Assembly: GCF_042677865.1 (NCBI RefSeq)
Contig: NZ_JBHUDD010000053.1
Coordinates: 72,253-136,252 of the forward strand
Length of the DNA stretch: 64,000 bases
Source: Lutimaribacter salitolerans
GTDB taxonomy: Bacteria; Pseudomonadota; Alphaproteobacteria; Rhodobacterales; Rhodobacteraceae
Reading direction: 5' to 3'
Positions 9,044 to 18,226 of this stretch are shown here, one piece after another. The first letter of the stretch is position 1; every line of letters starts with the position of its first letter. The notes under the pieces are model-generated. The model was not told the DNA's origin. It did no database searches and worked only from the letters and a program-made list of their open reading frames with translations. The position numbers were made by a program, and so were the translations under genes.

Positions 9044-10011
9044 GTCATGGCCTTTCTGCGGGTCCAGGCCGCGCGGGTTTGCGGTGTCAGGATGGCAGCC
9101 CGGCGAGCAATGAACCAGTCCTGGCAGGCGCGTTCCAGCGCGGCAAGGGCGGGATCGGCGCGCCATTCGGCCAGACGCGCCCGGATGGCTGGCAGGTAGG
9201 GTGCCATGCTGGCGTCCGCCACGTCGTTGCGGTTGGCCGTACGGTGCCAGTTCGAGCCGAGGTGATACTTGGTCTCGCCGGTCTTGCCTTGCCCGTCGCC
9301 GCGGTCGTTCTTCATCAGGAAGATGTCCTGCGACCGGATGGCATAGTGGTTCAGCCGCGCGGATGTGGCGGCGCAAGCCAGGTCATGCGGACGAAAGCGG
9401 CTGGACTTTGCCTGCGCGAGCGACACGTTGAACAGGGCCGCGCCATCGGGGCTGCGCACTTGGGGGTCGCCAACCAGCGGCTCGCGGGGGTTGTGATCGG
9501 TGGCACGGGCAAAGCTGGCGACACGGAACAGGCATTTGAACTTTGTCACACCCGGCTGCGCGCCCGGTTCGGCCTGCGTGTTGCGCTCGGTCACGTTATC
9601 ACCCGGGGTCCAGCCCGTCAGGCCGCTGTCGCCGAACATGCGCCATGCGATCGGTACGACATCGGCCTCGGCGGTGCGGGCATGCAGATCGGCCAGCGTG
9701 CTCTCAAGCAACAGGAATTCGTCGCTGTCGATATGCAAAACATGGCTGATGCCGTCTTGGCGGCACAGGCGCAGAACATGATCCATGCCCGCGTCCTGCG
9801 GGGCTGCGCCGGGCGGGACGGTCTGGCGGATATGGGTCAGCACACCCTGCCCCGCCAGATAATCCAGCAGCGCATCCGAGCCGTCGGTGCAGTCATTCGT
9901 CACCACGATGATGCGGTCGAACCCAAGGCCCGCGTGATGGGCCAGCCATTCCAGCACAAAGATGCCTTCGTTGCGCATGCAGGCGGCAAGGGCGGTGGTG
10001 GGGTTGGTCAT
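9040..10011 (-). CDS. Glycosyltransferase family 2-like protein (Glyco_tranf_2_4 type)
   Basis: A protein of 323 residues opening with ALAACMRNEGIFVLEWLAHH, then HIDSDEF as the DXD-like metal site at about residues 93-99. This is the pattern of the glyco_tranf_2_4/GT92-like group common in Rhodobacteraceae. There are no obvious membrane helices. It lies between sucB and lpd, coupled to the MAPEG gene. The acceptor is unknown and no other surface-polysaccharide genes are nearby. Placement in a TCA operon may be simple co-transcription rather than shared function. Confidence 0.8.
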   Translation of the reverse strand: MTNPTTALAACMRNEGIFVLEWLAHHAGLGFDRIIVVTNDCTDGSDALLDYLAGQGVLTHIRQTVPPGAAPQDAGMDHVLRLCRQDGISHVLHIDSDEFLLLESTLADLHARTAEADVVPIAWRMFGDSGLTGWTPGDNVTERNTQAEPGAQPGVTKFKCLFRVASFARATDHNPREPLVGDPQVRSPDGAALFNVSLAQAKSSRFRPHDLACAATSARLNHYAIRSQDIFLMKNDRGDGQGKTGETKYHLGSNWHRTANRNDVADASMAPYLPAIRARLAEWRADPALAALERACQDWFIARRAAILTPQTRAAWTRRKAMT

Positions 10012-10074
10012 GACAATCGCAGCAGTTTCGCCCCCACCCCATCAGAGGTGGGAAGCCGGGTCTCGACCATCGGC

Positions 10075-10104
10075 GTAGGGTGGGTGAAACCCACCATGCC
10101 CTAC
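10075..10104. repeat. REP-like palindrome, copy 1 (repeat family 3)
   Basis: An imperfect palindrome with GTAGGGTGGGT at one end and ACCCACC then CCCTAC at the other. It overlaps the last codons of sucB and supplies its TAG stop (10101-10103). Related palindromes lie at 14712-14740 and 46681-46736. The GTAGGGTGGGT core is typical of REP-type sequences in many proteobacteria. Confidence 0.7.
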
Positions 10105-11654
10105 AGGTCCATCAGCAGACGGCGCGGGTCTTCCAGCGCCTCTTTCACCCGCACAAGGAAGGTGACCGCGCCCTTGCCGTCGACGATGCGGTGATCGTAG
10201 GACAGCGCCAGATACATCATCGGGCGGATCACGATTTCACCGTTCACCACCATCGGTCGGTCCTGGATCTTGTGCATGCCCAGAATGCCCGACTGCGGCG
10301 GGTTCAGGATGGGCGAGGACATCAACGAGCCGTAGACCCCACCGTTGGAGATGGTGAAGGTGCCGCCCTGCATTTCGGCCATGCTCAGCTTGCCATCGCG
10401 GGCGCGGCGGCCCTTTTCGGCGATTTCCTTTTCCAGCTCGGCAAAGGATTTCTGGTCGGCGTCGCGGATCACCGGCACCACCAGACCCTGCGGCGTACCC
10501 GCCGCGATGCCCATGTGGACGAAGTTCTTGTAGACGATGTCGGTGCCGTCGAGCTCGGCGTTCACCTCGGGCACCTCGTTCAACGCATGGCAGCAGGCCT
10601 TGGTGAAGAACGACATGAAGCCAAGGCGCGCACCGTGCTTTTTCTCGAACAGGTCCTTGTACTCGTTGCGCAGGTCCATGACGCCGCCCATGTCCACCTC
10701 GTTATAGGTGGTCAGCATGGCGGCCGTGTTCTGCGCGTCCTTCAGACGGCGGGCGATGGTCTGGCGCAGGCGGGTCATCTTGACTCGCTCCTCGCGCTCG
10801 GCGTCCTGCGCGGCGACGGGCGCGCGCGGCGTTGCGGCGGCCGGGGCGGGTGCCGAAGGCTTGCCGGCGGCCGCGACGGCCTTGGCAACGTCTTCCTTCA
10901 TGATCCGGCCATCGCGGCCCGACCCCTGCACCTGATCGCGGCTGATCCCGGCTTCGGCCATGGCCTTTTTCGCGGCGGGCGCATCCTCGACATCGCGGCT
11001 GCCCTGACCGGCGGGTGGGGTCTGGTAGGCCTCGCCGTGCGAGCCCTCCTGTCCGGTCGCGGGGGCCGAGGCTGCGGGCGCGTCTCCGCTGCTGATCACG
11101 GCCAGTTGCGCGCTGGCATCCACAGTGCTGCCTTCGGCGGCGATGATCTTGGTCAGGGTGCCGGACGCGGGGCTGGGCACCTCGACCGAGACCTTGTCGG
11201 TTTCCAGCTCGCACAGCATTTCATCCTGCGCGACGCTGTCGCCTTCCTTCTTGAACCAGGTGCTCACGGTCGCCTCGGACACGGATTCGCCCAGCGACGG
11301 CACCATCACCTTGACCTCGTCACCCGAGCCGCTTTTGGCAGCGGGCGCATCGCCGTCATCGGATTTGACCTGCGCCTTTTTGGGGGCATCGTCCTTGGGT
11401 GCGGCAGAGGCCCCTTCGCCTTCGGAAATCGTGGCCAGAAGAGCATCGACACCGACCGTCTCGCCCTCGGCCGCGACGATCTCGGCCAGCGTGCCTGCGG
11501 ATGGGCTGGGCACCTCGACCGTGACCTTGTCGGTTTCCAGTTCGCACAGCATTTCGTCGGCCGCGACCGTGTCACCGGGTTTCTTGAACCAGGTGGCAAT
11601 CGTCGCCTCGGTCACGGATTCGCCAAGCGTGGGAACGCGCACTTCAATGGTCAT
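10101..11654 (-). CDS. sucB: 2-oxoglutarate dehydrogenase E2, dihydrolipoyllysine succinyltransferase
   Basis: Core succinyltransferase of the 2-oxoglutarate dehydrogenase complex. The 517 residues carry two lipoyl domains, with lipoyl-lysines in ETDKVTVEVP (Lys43) and ETDKVSVEVP (Lys154). Next comes an E1/E3-binding segment at about 213-250, between Ala/Pro-rich linkers. The C-terminal catalytic domain ends with SYDHRIVDGKGAVTFL (the DHRxxDG active-site motif). Two lipoyl domains are usual for Rhodobacteraceae OdhB but not for the E. coli enzyme. Its start is four bases downstream of the sucA stop. The stop codon lies inside a REP-like palindrome. Confidence 0.96.
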   Translation of the reverse strand: MTIEVRVPTLGESVTEATIATWFKKPGDTVAADEMLCELETDKVTVEVPSPSAGTLAEIVAAEGETVGVDALLATISEGEGASAAPKDDAPKKAQVKSDDGDAPAAKSGSGDEVKVMVPSLGESVSEATVSTWFKKEGDSVAQDEMLCELETDKVSVEVPSPASGTLTKIIAAEGSTVDASAQLAVISSGDAPAASAPATGQEGSHGEAYQTPPAGQGSRDVEDAPAAKKAMAEAGISRDQVQGSGRDGRIMKEDVAKAVAAAGKPSAPAPAAATPRAPVAAQDAEREERVKMTRLRQTIARRLKDAQNTAAMLTTYNEVDMGGVMDLRNEYKDLFEKKHGARLGFMSFFTKACCHALNEVPEVNAELDGTDIVYKNFVHMGIAAGTPQGLVVPVIRDADQKSFAELEKEIAEKGRRARDGKLSMAEMQGGTFTISNGGVYGSLMSSPILNPPQSGILGMHKIQDRPMVVNGEIVIRPMMYLALSYDHRIVDGKGAVTFLVRVKEALEDPRRLLMDL

Positions 11655-11658
11655 GGGG

Positions 11659-14625
11659 TTATTTCCCTTCGATGGTCAGCGCTTCGTCAACCAGCGCCTG
11701 TTGTTGTTCCTTGTGCGCCCGGGCCAGACCTGTCGCAGGCGAGGCGCTGGCCGTGCGGCCCACATAGCGGGGGCGCGCATGCTTGGCCTTGATCCTGCCC
11801 AGCACCCATTCGATGTTCGGTTCGATAAAGGTCCATGCGCCCTGGTTTTTCGGCTCTTCCTGACACCAGACCACCTCGGCCCCCTTGAACCGCTCAAGCT
11901 CTTTCACCAGCGATTGCGCCGGGAAGGGATAGAACTGTTCGATGCGCAGCAGATAGACATCGTCGATGCCGCGCGCATCGCGTTCCTCCAGCAGGTCGTA
12001 ATAGACCTTGCCCGAGCACAGGACCACGCGCTTGATCTTGTCATCGGCCACCAGCTTGGTGTCGGAGTTGCCGTATTGCGCATCGTCCCACAGCACCCGG
12101 TGAAAGCTGGAGCCGGTGGTGAATTCGCTGGCCTTGCTGACCGCCATCTTGTGGCGCAGCAGCGATTTCGGCGTCATCATGATCAGCGGCTTGCGGAAGC
12201 TGCGATGCAGCTGCCGGCGCAGGATGTGGAAATAGTTGGCCGGCGTGGTGCAATTGGCCACGATCCAGTTGTCCTGCCCGCATTGCTGCAAGAACCGTTC
12301 CAGACGGGCGCTGGAGTGTTCCGGCCCCTGCCCTTCATAGCCGTGCGGCAGCAGGCACACCAAGCCCGACATCCGCAGCCATTTGCTTTCGCCCGAGCTG
12401 ATGAACTGGTCGAACATGATTTGCGCCCCGTTGGCGAAATCGCCGAACTGCGCCTCCCACAGGGTCAGCGCGTTGGGTTCGGCCAGGCTGTAGCCATATT
12501 CGAAACCCAGAACCGCATATTCCGACAGCATCGAGTCGATGACCTCGTACTGCGCCTGCCCGGCCCGGATGTTGTTGAGCGGGTGATACCGTTCCTCGGT
12601 GTCCTGATTGATCAACGCCGAGTGGCGCTGACTGAAGGTGCCGCGGGTGCTGTCCTGCCCGGACAGGCGCACGGGGTAGCCTTCGGTCAGCAAGCTGCCA
12701 AAGGCGATGGCCTCGCCGGTGGCCCAGTCGAACCCTTCGCCGGTCTCGAACATCTGCCCGCGCGTGTCCAGCAGGCGTTGCACGGTCTTGTGGGTGGCAA
12801 AGCCGTCGGGCGCGGTGGTCAGCGCACGGCCGATATCTGCCAGCGTCTCGGGCTTGATCGCGGTCTTGCCGCGCTGATACTTGCCCTGCTTCTGGCGATC
12901 CAGATGCGACCAGCGCCCGTCCAGCCAGTCGGCCTTGTTGGGTTTGTAATCCTTGCCGGCCTCGAACTCCTCGTTCAGGTGGGACTGGAACGCGGCCTTC
13001 ATGTCCTCGATCTCGCCCTCGGGGATCAGACCGTCCTGCACCAGCCGGTCCGTATACAGCGCCAGCGTCGTCTTGTGGCCCTTGATCTTCTTGTACATCA
13101 AGGGGTTGGTGAACATCGGCTCGTCGCCTTCGTTGTGACCGAAGCGGCGGTAGCAGAAGATGTCGATCACCACATCCTTGTGGAACTTCTGGCGGAACTC
13201 GGTGGCGACCTTGGCGGCATGCACCACGGCCTCGGGGTCATCGCCGTTCACATGGAAAATCGGCGCCTCGACCATCAGCGCGATATCCGTGGGATAGGGG
13301 CTGGAGCGGCTGAAATGCGGCGCCGTGGTAAAGCCGATCTGGTTGTTCACCACGATATGGATCGTGCCGCCGGTGCGATGCCCGCGCAGCCCCGACAGGC
13401 CGAAACACTCTGCCACCACGCCCTGCCCGGCAAAGGCCGCATCGCCATGCAGCAGCACCGGCAGAACGCCGATGCGGCTGGGGTCACCCAACTGGTCCTG
13501 CTTGGCGCGCGCCTTGCCCAGAACGACGGGGTTCACCGCCTCAAGATGGCTGGGGTTGGCGGTCAGCGACAGGTGCACGGTGTTGCCGTCGAACTCGCGG
13601 TCGCTGGAGGCACCAAGGTGATACTTCACATCGCCCGAGCCATCCACATCCTCGGGCTTGAAGCTGCCGCCCTGGAATTCGTTGAAAACCGCCCGGTAGG
13701 GTTTGCTCATCACGTTCGCCAGCACGCTCAACCGTCCCCGGTGCGGCATGCCGATGACGATTTCCTTGACGCCCAGGTTACCGCCCCGCTTGATGATCTG
13801 CTCCATCGCGGGGATCAGCGCCTCGCCGCCATCCAGGCCGAACCGCTTGGTGCCCATGTATTTCACATGCAGGAACTTCTCGAAGCCTTCGGCCTCGACC
13901 AGCTTGTTCAGGATCGCCTTGCGCCCGTTCTTGGTAAAGGCGATTTCCTTGCCGAAACCTTCGATCCGTTCCTTCAGCCAGCCGGCCTGCTCGGGGTCGG
14001 AAATATGCATGTATTGCAGGGCAAAGGTGCCGCAATAGGTCCGCTTGACGATCTCGACGATCTGGCGCATCGGCGCGATCTGAAGGCCCAGAACATTGTC
14101 CAGAAAGATCGGGCGGTCCATGTCCGCTTCGGTAAAGCCATAGGTCTTTGGCTCAAGCTCGGGGTGGTTGACCTCGTCGCGCATGCCCAGCGGGTCCAGG
14201 TCGGCGGCCAGATGGCCCCGAATGCGGTAGGCGCGGATCAGCATCAGCGCGCGGATGGAGTCCAGTACCGCGCGCTGCACCTGATCATCGGTCAGTTTCA
14301 CGCCGCGGCTTTCGGCCTTGTCCTTGATCTTGTCGCCCGCGCCCTTCATCTCGGTTGCGGCGGCCGGCCACTCGCCGGTCAGCGCGCTGGTCAGGTCATC
14401 GGCGGGCACCGGCGGCCAGTCGGCCCGCGCCCAGGACGGCCCTGCCGCCTCGCGCTTGACCTCGGCATCGGTGTCGCCCAGGGCGCGAAAGAACTCGGCC
14501 CAGCTGCCATCGACCGAACCCGGGTCATCGGCATAGCGGGCATACATCTGTTCAAGATATTCCGCGTTGTGCCCCTGCATGAAGCTGGAGGCATGAAAAG
14601 TATCGTTCGGGCTTTGATCCGTCAT
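11659..14625 (-). CDS. sucA: 2-oxoglutarate dehydrogenase E1 component
   Basis: Thiamine-diphosphate decarboxylase that starts the 2-oxoglutarate dehydrogenase reaction. The 988 residues open with the E1-specific N-terminus (SSFMQGHNAEYLEQMYARYA). They continue with HRGRLSVLANVM, HGDAAFAGQGVVAECF (cofactor site) and CYRRFGHNEGDEP. The transketolase-like C-terminal half includes DSMLSEYAVLGFEYGYS. The start at 14625 is chosen because AAAGGA lies upstream and the N-terminal motif follows at once; an upstream ATG at 14724 adds 33 unrelated residues. It lies between sucD and sucB. Confidence 0.97.
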   Translation of the reverse strand: MTDQSPNDTFHASSFMQGHNAEYLEQMYARYADDPGSVDGSWAEFFRALGDTDAEVKREAAGPSWARADWPPVPADDLTSALTGEWPAAATEMKGAGDKIKDKAESRGVKLTDDQVQRAVLDSIRALMLIRAYRIRGHLAADLDPLGMRDEVNHPELEPKTYGFTEADMDRPIFLDNVLGLQIAPMRQIVEIVKRTYCGTFALQYMHISDPEQAGWLKERIEGFGKEIAFTKNGRKAILNKLVEAEGFEKFLHVKYMGTKRFGLDGGEALIPAMEQIIKRGGNLGVKEIVIGMPHRGRLSVLANVMSKPYRAVFNEFQGGSFKPEDVDGSGDVKYHLGASSDREFDGNTVHLSLTANPSHLEAVNPVVLGKARAKQDQLGDPSRIGVLPVLLHGDAAFAGQGVVAECFGLSGLRGHRTGGTIHIVVNNQIGFTTAPHFSRSSPYPTDIALMVEAPIFHVNGDDPEAVVHAAKVATEFRQKFHKDVVIDIFCYRRFGHNEGDEPMFTNPLMYKKIKGHKTTLALYTDRLVQDGLIPEGEIEDMKAAFQSHLNEEFEAGKDYKPNKADWLDGRWSHLDRQKQGKYQRGKTAIKPETLADIGRALTTAPDGFATHKTVQRLLDTRGQMFETGEGFDWATGEAIAFGSLLTEGYPVRLSGQDSTRGTFSQRHSALINQDTEERYHPLNNIRAGQAQYEVIDSMLSEYAVLGFEYGYSLAEPNALTLWEAQFGDFANGAQIMFDQFISSGESKWLRMSGLVCLLPHGYEGQGPEHSSARLERFLQQCGQDNWIVANCTTPANYFHILRRQLHRSFRKPLIMMTPKSLLRHKMAVSKASEFTTGSSFHRVLWDDAQYGNSDTKLVADDKIKRVVLCSGKVYYDLLEERDARGIDDVYLLRIEQFYPFPAQSLVKELERFKGAEVVWCQEEPKNQGAWTFIEPNIEWVLGRIKAKHARPRYVGRTASASPATGLARAHKEQQQALVDEALTIEGK

Positions 14626-14711
14626 CTTGCGCGTCCTTTCGACCGATCCTGAGCAGCAGGAGGGAAAGCCACAATAGGCTGTCCGTCGCGATGCTCGCCC
14701 GGTACATATGG

Positions 14712-14740
14712 GTAGGGTGGGCACTATTGCCCACCCTGGG
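14712..14740. repeat. REP-like palindrome, copy 2, between sucD and sucA (repeat family 3)
   Basis: The arms AGGGTGGGCA and TGCCCACCCT around a 4-base loop form a strong stem in the 122-base sucD-sucA gap. It shares GTAGGGTGGG with the copies at 10075 and 46681. In this position it may adjust relative expression of sucCD and sucAB or stabilise an mRNA end. It has no T-tract. Confidence 0.7.
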
Positions 14741-14747
14741 GCTCACA

Positions 14748-15632
14748 TCACGCGTCGATCGCTTTCAGCACGGCCTCGCCCAGCGTGGCAGGGCTGTCGG
14801 CCACGACGATCCCGGCGGCGTTCATCGCCTCGATCTTGTCCTCGGCGCCGCCCTTGCCACCGGCCACGATGGCCCCGGCATGGCCCATGCGGCGGCCCGG
14901 AGGGGCTGTGCGACCGGCGATGAAACCGGCGGTGGGCTTCCAGCGGCCCTTCTTGCGCTCGTCCGCCAGGAACTGCGCGGCCTCTTCCTCGGCGCTGCCG
15001 CCGATCTCGCCGATCATGATGATCGCCTGCGTTTCCTCGTCGGCCAGGAACATTTCCAGCACGTCGATATGCTCGGTCCCCTTGATCGGGTCGCCGCCGA
15101 TGCCGACGGCGGTGGACTGGCCCAGCCCGCTGTCGCTGGTCTGCTTGACCGCCTCATAGGTCAGCGTGCCCGAGCGCGACACGACACCCACTTTGCCACG
15201 CTTGTGGATATGGCCGGGCATGATGCCGATCTTGCAGGCGTCGGGCGTGATGACACCGGGGCAGTTCGGGCCGATCAGCATGGATTTGCTGCCTTCCAGC
15301 GCGCGCTTGACCTTCATCATGTCCAGCACCGGGATGCCCTCGGTGATGCAGACGATCAGCTCCATCTCGGCGTCGATCGCCTCGAGGATCGAGTCGGCGG
15401 CAAAGGGCGGTGGAACATAGATGACCGAGGCGTTGGCACCCGTCACGTGCCGCGCCTCGTGCACGCTGTCAAAGACCGGCAGGTCCAGATGCGTCTGCCC
15501 GCCCTTGCCCGGCGTCACGCCGCCGACCATCTTGGTGCCATAGGCGATGGCCTGTTCCGAGTGAAAGGTGCCCTGCGAGCCGGTGAAGCCCTGACAGATG
15601 ACCTTGGTGTTTTCGTCTATTAGGATGGCCAT
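14748..15632 (-). CDS. sucD: Succinyl-CoA synthetase (ADP-forming) alpha subunit
   Basis: Alpha subunit that binds CoA and carries the phosphohistidine in succinyl-CoA to succinate conversion. The 294 residues include the CoA-binding Rossmann start (ICQGFTGSQGTFHSEQAIAY), PPPFAADSI, GPNCPGVITP, and the phospho-His region HAGAIVAGGKGGAEDK near residue 245. It starts four bases after the sucC stop, consistent with a sucC-sucD pair translated together. Confidence 0.97.
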   Translation of the reverse strand: MAILIDENTKVICQGFTGSQGTFHSEQAIAYGTKMVGGVTPGKGGQTHLDLPVFDSVHEARHVTGANASVIYVPPPFAADSILEAIDAEMELIVCITEGIPVLDMMKVKRALEGSKSMLIGPNCPGVITPDACKIGIMPGHIHKRGKVGVVSRSGTLTYEAVKQTSDSGLGQSTAVGIGGDPIKGTEHIDVLEMFLADEETQAIIMIGEIGGSAEEEAAQFLADERKKGRWKPTAGFIAGRTAPPGRRMGHAGAIVAGGKGGAEDKIEAMNAAGIVVADSPATLGEAVLKAIDA

Positions 15633-15636
15633 CTGT

Positions 15637-16830
15637 TCAGCCCTTTACTGCTTTGACAATTTTCTGCGCGCCGTCTTTCAGGTCGTCCGCGGCGATCACG
15701 TCAAGGCCCGAGTTGCGGATGATTTCCTTGCCCTTGTCGACGTTGGTGCCCTCAAGGCGTACCACCAGCGGCACTTTCAGGCCGACCTCTTTCACCGCGA
15801 CTATCACTCCCTCGGCGATGACGTCGCACCGCATGATGCCGCCGAAGATGTTGACAAGAATGCCCTTCACCTGCGGGTCGGAGGTGATGATCTTGAACGC
15901 CTCGGTCACCTTTTCCTTGGTCGCACCGCCGCCCACGTCGAGGAAGTTGGCAGGCTCGGCGCCATACAGCTTGATGATGTCCATCGTCGCCATGGCCAGG
16001 CCCGCGCCGTTGACCATGCAGCCGATTTCGCCGTCCAGCGCGATGTAGTTCAGGTCATACTTGCTGGCCTGCAGCTCCTTGGGGTCTTCCTCGGTCTCGT
16101 CGCGAAGGTTGGCGATGTCGGGCTGGCGATACATCGCGTTGCCGTCAAAGCTGACCTTGGCATCCAGAACCTTCAGATCGCCATTGGTCATCACGATCAG
16201 CGGGTTGATCTCGAGCATCTCCATGTCCTTCTCGACGAAGGCGGTATAGAGGATGCCCATCAGCTTGACGCACTGCTTGACCTGCGCGCCCTCCAGCCCC
16301 AGCGAGAACGCGATGCGGCGGCCATGGAACGGCTGATAGCCGGTGGCGGGATCGACGCTGAACGACAGGATCTTTTCGGGGGTCGCGTCGGCGACCTCTT
16401 CGATGTCCATGCCGCCCTCGGTCGAGCAGACAAAGGATATGCGGCTGGTCTGACGATCGACCAGCAGGGCAAGGTACAGTTCGCGCTCGATGTCGCTGCC
16501 ATCCTCGATGTAGACGCGGCCGACCTGCTTGCCCGCCGGGCCGGTCTGGTGGGTCACCAGCGTCTTGCCCAGCATCTTTTTTGCTTCTTCGGCGGCTTCC
16601 TCGACCGATTTGGTCAGGCGCACGCCGCCCTTTTCACCAGCCGAGGCTTCCTTGAAAGAGCCCTTGCCGCGGCCACCGGCGTGGATCTGCGCCTTGACCA
16701 CCCACAGGGGGCCATCAAGCTCGCCCGCGGCTGTCTTGGCGTCTTCGGCCCGCATCACGGCGCGCCCGTCAGATACCGGTGCGCCATAGGAGCGCAAGAG
16801 CGCCTTGGCCTGATATTCATGGATATTCAT
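15637..16830 (-). CDS. sucC: Succinyl-CoA synthetase (ADP-forming) beta subunit
   Basis: ATP-grasp beta subunit that supplies nucleotide binding. The 397 residues start with MNIHEYQAKALLRSYGAPV and include KAQIHAGGRGKGSF, the ATP-grasp core EINPLIVMTNGDLKVLDAK, and the C-terminal ligase region with LDVGGGATKEKVTEAF and GILVNIFGGIMRCDVIAEG. The start at 16830 is chosen from the family N-terminus; an upstream ATG would add 31 unrelated residues. It is the first gene of sucC-sucD-sucA-sucB and its promoter holds a tandem palindrome shared with sdhC. Confidence 0.97.
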   Translation of the reverse strand: MNIHEYQAKALLRSYGAPVSDGRAVMRAEDAKTAAGELDGPLWVVKAQIHAGGRGKGSFKEASAGEKGGVRLTKSVEEAAEEAKKMLGKTLVTHQTGPAGKQVGRVYIEDGSDIERELYLALLVDRQTSRISFVCSTEGGMDIEEVADATPEKILSFSVDPATGYQPFHGRRIAFSLGLEGAQVKQCVKLMGILYTAFVEKDMEMLEINPLIVMTNGDLKVLDAKVSFDGNAMYRQPDIANLRDETEEDPKELQASKYDLNYIALDGEIGCMVNGAGLAMATMDIIKLYGAEPANFLDVGGGATKEKVTEAFKIITSDPQVKGILVNIFGGIMRCDVIAEGVIVAVKEVGLKVPLVVRLEGTNVDKGKEIIRNSGLDVIAADDLKDGAQKIVKAVKG

Positions 16831-16939
16831 GCAACTGTCCCGTCTTGGCTTGCGATTGCCTGTGGTAGTGACACAAGCTTGCGCCTTGTTTAACCGAATT
16901 CGGGTACTAAGAGCCTTTTCCACACGATTTTGTGCATTT

Positions 16940-16970
16940 TGTGATCACACGTTTTGAGGCCGTGATCACA
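16940..16970 (-). promoter_or_regulatory. Tandem palindromic operator upstream of sucC
   Basis: Two GTGATCAC palindromes (16941-16948 and 16962-16969) lie 21 bases apart centre to centre, about 110-140 bases upstream of the sucC start. In gene-sense orientation the unit is TGTGATCACG, eleven bases, TGTGATCACA. The sdhC promoter has the same words with exactly the same spacing, so a shared TCA-cycle regulator bound on one face of the helix is likely. The protein is not identified. Confidence 0.7.
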
Positions 16971-17048
16971 AATTTACTCGGCGATGCACGCCAGAATCGC
17001 GACGCGGTATGCAAATGTATGCTGCACGTCAGAGCAGGGATGCCGACG

Positions 17049-17083
17049 AAAAAGGGGCACGCGAACGTGTCGCGTGTCCCTTT
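17049..17083 (-). terminator. Rho-independent terminator of mdh
   Basis: On the minus strand, shortly after the mdh stop, AAGGGACACGCG pairs with CGCGTGCCCCTT (one mismatch) and a run of T follows. This is a classic intrinsic terminator. It separates mdh from the downstream sucC promoter, so mdh is probably its own transcription unit. Confidence 0.85.
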
Positions 17084-17103
17084 GGAAAGCTTTTGGTTTC
17101 AGA

Positions 17104-18066
17104 TCAGGCCAGCGAGTCGTCGATGCCCTTGCACGCCTCGACAAGGCCTTTCACGGCGTCGACCGACTTGTCGAACATCTCCTGCTCGTCCTTGGTCAGC
17201 TTGATGTTGACAATTTTCTCGACGCCACCTGCACCGATCACGGTGGGCACGCCGACGTACATGCCCTTTACGCCCAGTTCGCCATCACACCAGGCGGCGC
17301 AGGGCAGCAGGCGCTTCTGATCCTTCAGGAATGCCTCGGCCATCTCGATGGCGCTGGTGGCGGGCGCATAGAACGCGCTGCCGGTTTTCAGCAGGCCCAC
17401 GATTTCCGCGCCGCCGTCACGGGTGCGCTGCACGATGGCGTCCAGCTTGTCCTGCGTGGTCCAGCCCATGTCTACCAGGTCGGGCAACGGGATGCCGCCA
17501 ACGGTGGAATAGCGCACCGACGGCACCATCGTGTCGCCATGACCACCCAGAACAAAGGCGGTCACGTCCTTCATCGACACGTCGAATTCGACGCTCAGGA
17601 AGTGGCGGAAGCGTGCGGAATCCAGCACACCGGCCATGCCACACACCATGTGCGGCGGCAGGCCCGAGAATTTCTGCAACGCCCAGACCATCGCATCGAG
17701 CGGGTTGGTGATGCAGATCACGAAAGCGTCCGGCGCGTTCGCGGCGATCCCTTCGCCGACGGATTTCATGACCTTGAGGTTGATGCCCAGCAGGTCGTCG
17801 CGGCTCATGCCGGGCTTGCGCGCGACACCGGCGGTGACGATGCACACATCCGCCCCTGCAATGTCGGCATAGTCCTGCGTGCCCTTCAGGCGCGCGTCGA
17901 ACCCTTCGGATGGGCCGGATTCGGCAATATCCAGCGCCTTGCCTTCCGGCACACCCTCGGCGATGTCGAACAGAACAACATCCCCCAGTTCCTTCATTGC
18001 GGCGAGATGGGCAAGCGTGCCGCCGATCTGGCCCGCACCGATAAGCGCGATCTTGGGTCTGGCCAT
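17104..18066 (-). CDS. mdh: Malate dehydrogenase
   Basis: NAD-dependent malate/oxaloacetate enzyme of the TCA cycle. The 320 residues belong to the LDH-like (type III) group found in alphaproteobacteria. The dinucleotide motif is IALIGAGQIGGTLAHLA at the N-terminus, the substrate arginine region is AGVARKPGMSRDDLLG, NPLDAMVWALQK follows, and the catalytic histidine is in VLGGHGDTMVP. The start at 18066 is taken from the family N-terminus; the upstream in-frame ATG adds 16 residues. A terminator follows the gene. Confidence 0.97.
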   Translation of the reverse strand: MARPKIALIGAGQIGGTLAHLAAMKELGDVVLFDIAEGVPEGKALDIAESGPSEGFDARLKGTQDYADIAGADVCIVTAGVARKPGMSRDDLLGINLKVMKSVGEGIAANAPDAFVICITNPLDAMVWALQKFSGLPPHMVCGMAGVLDSARFRHFLSVEFDVSMKDVTAFVLGGHGDTMVPSVRYSTVGGIPLPDLVDMGWTTQDKLDAIVQRTRDGGAEIVGLLKTGSAFYAPATSAIEMAEAFLKDQKRLLPCAAWCDGELGVKGMYVGVPTVIGAGGVEKIVNIKLTKDEQEMFDKSVDAVKGLVEACKGIDDSLA

Positions 18067-18226
18067 GAAATAGTCTCCGGTTTCATGTGAATTACGCGTT
18101 TGGACTAGTCCCAAAATGCCGCGTGCGCAAGGTAGGCGCGATCCGGTCCACTGGCGGCAGGGCTGTTCGCCTGCGCCAAAACCCCGTAAACCAAGCCCAG
18201 ATCAAGGGGCTGGGACGGGGCGCGCG

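Noticed and set aside
11125..14652. A 1,175-codon open frame on the plus strand opposite sucA
   Set aside because: It is the antisense frame of sucA and sucB, kept open by GC-rich codon use. The translation resembles no protein, while the other strand encodes clear enzymes.
18102..18111. GGACTAGTCC palindrome in the mdh upstream region as an operator
   Set aside because: A lone ten-base palindrome with no second copy in the window and no known match; too weak to annotate.
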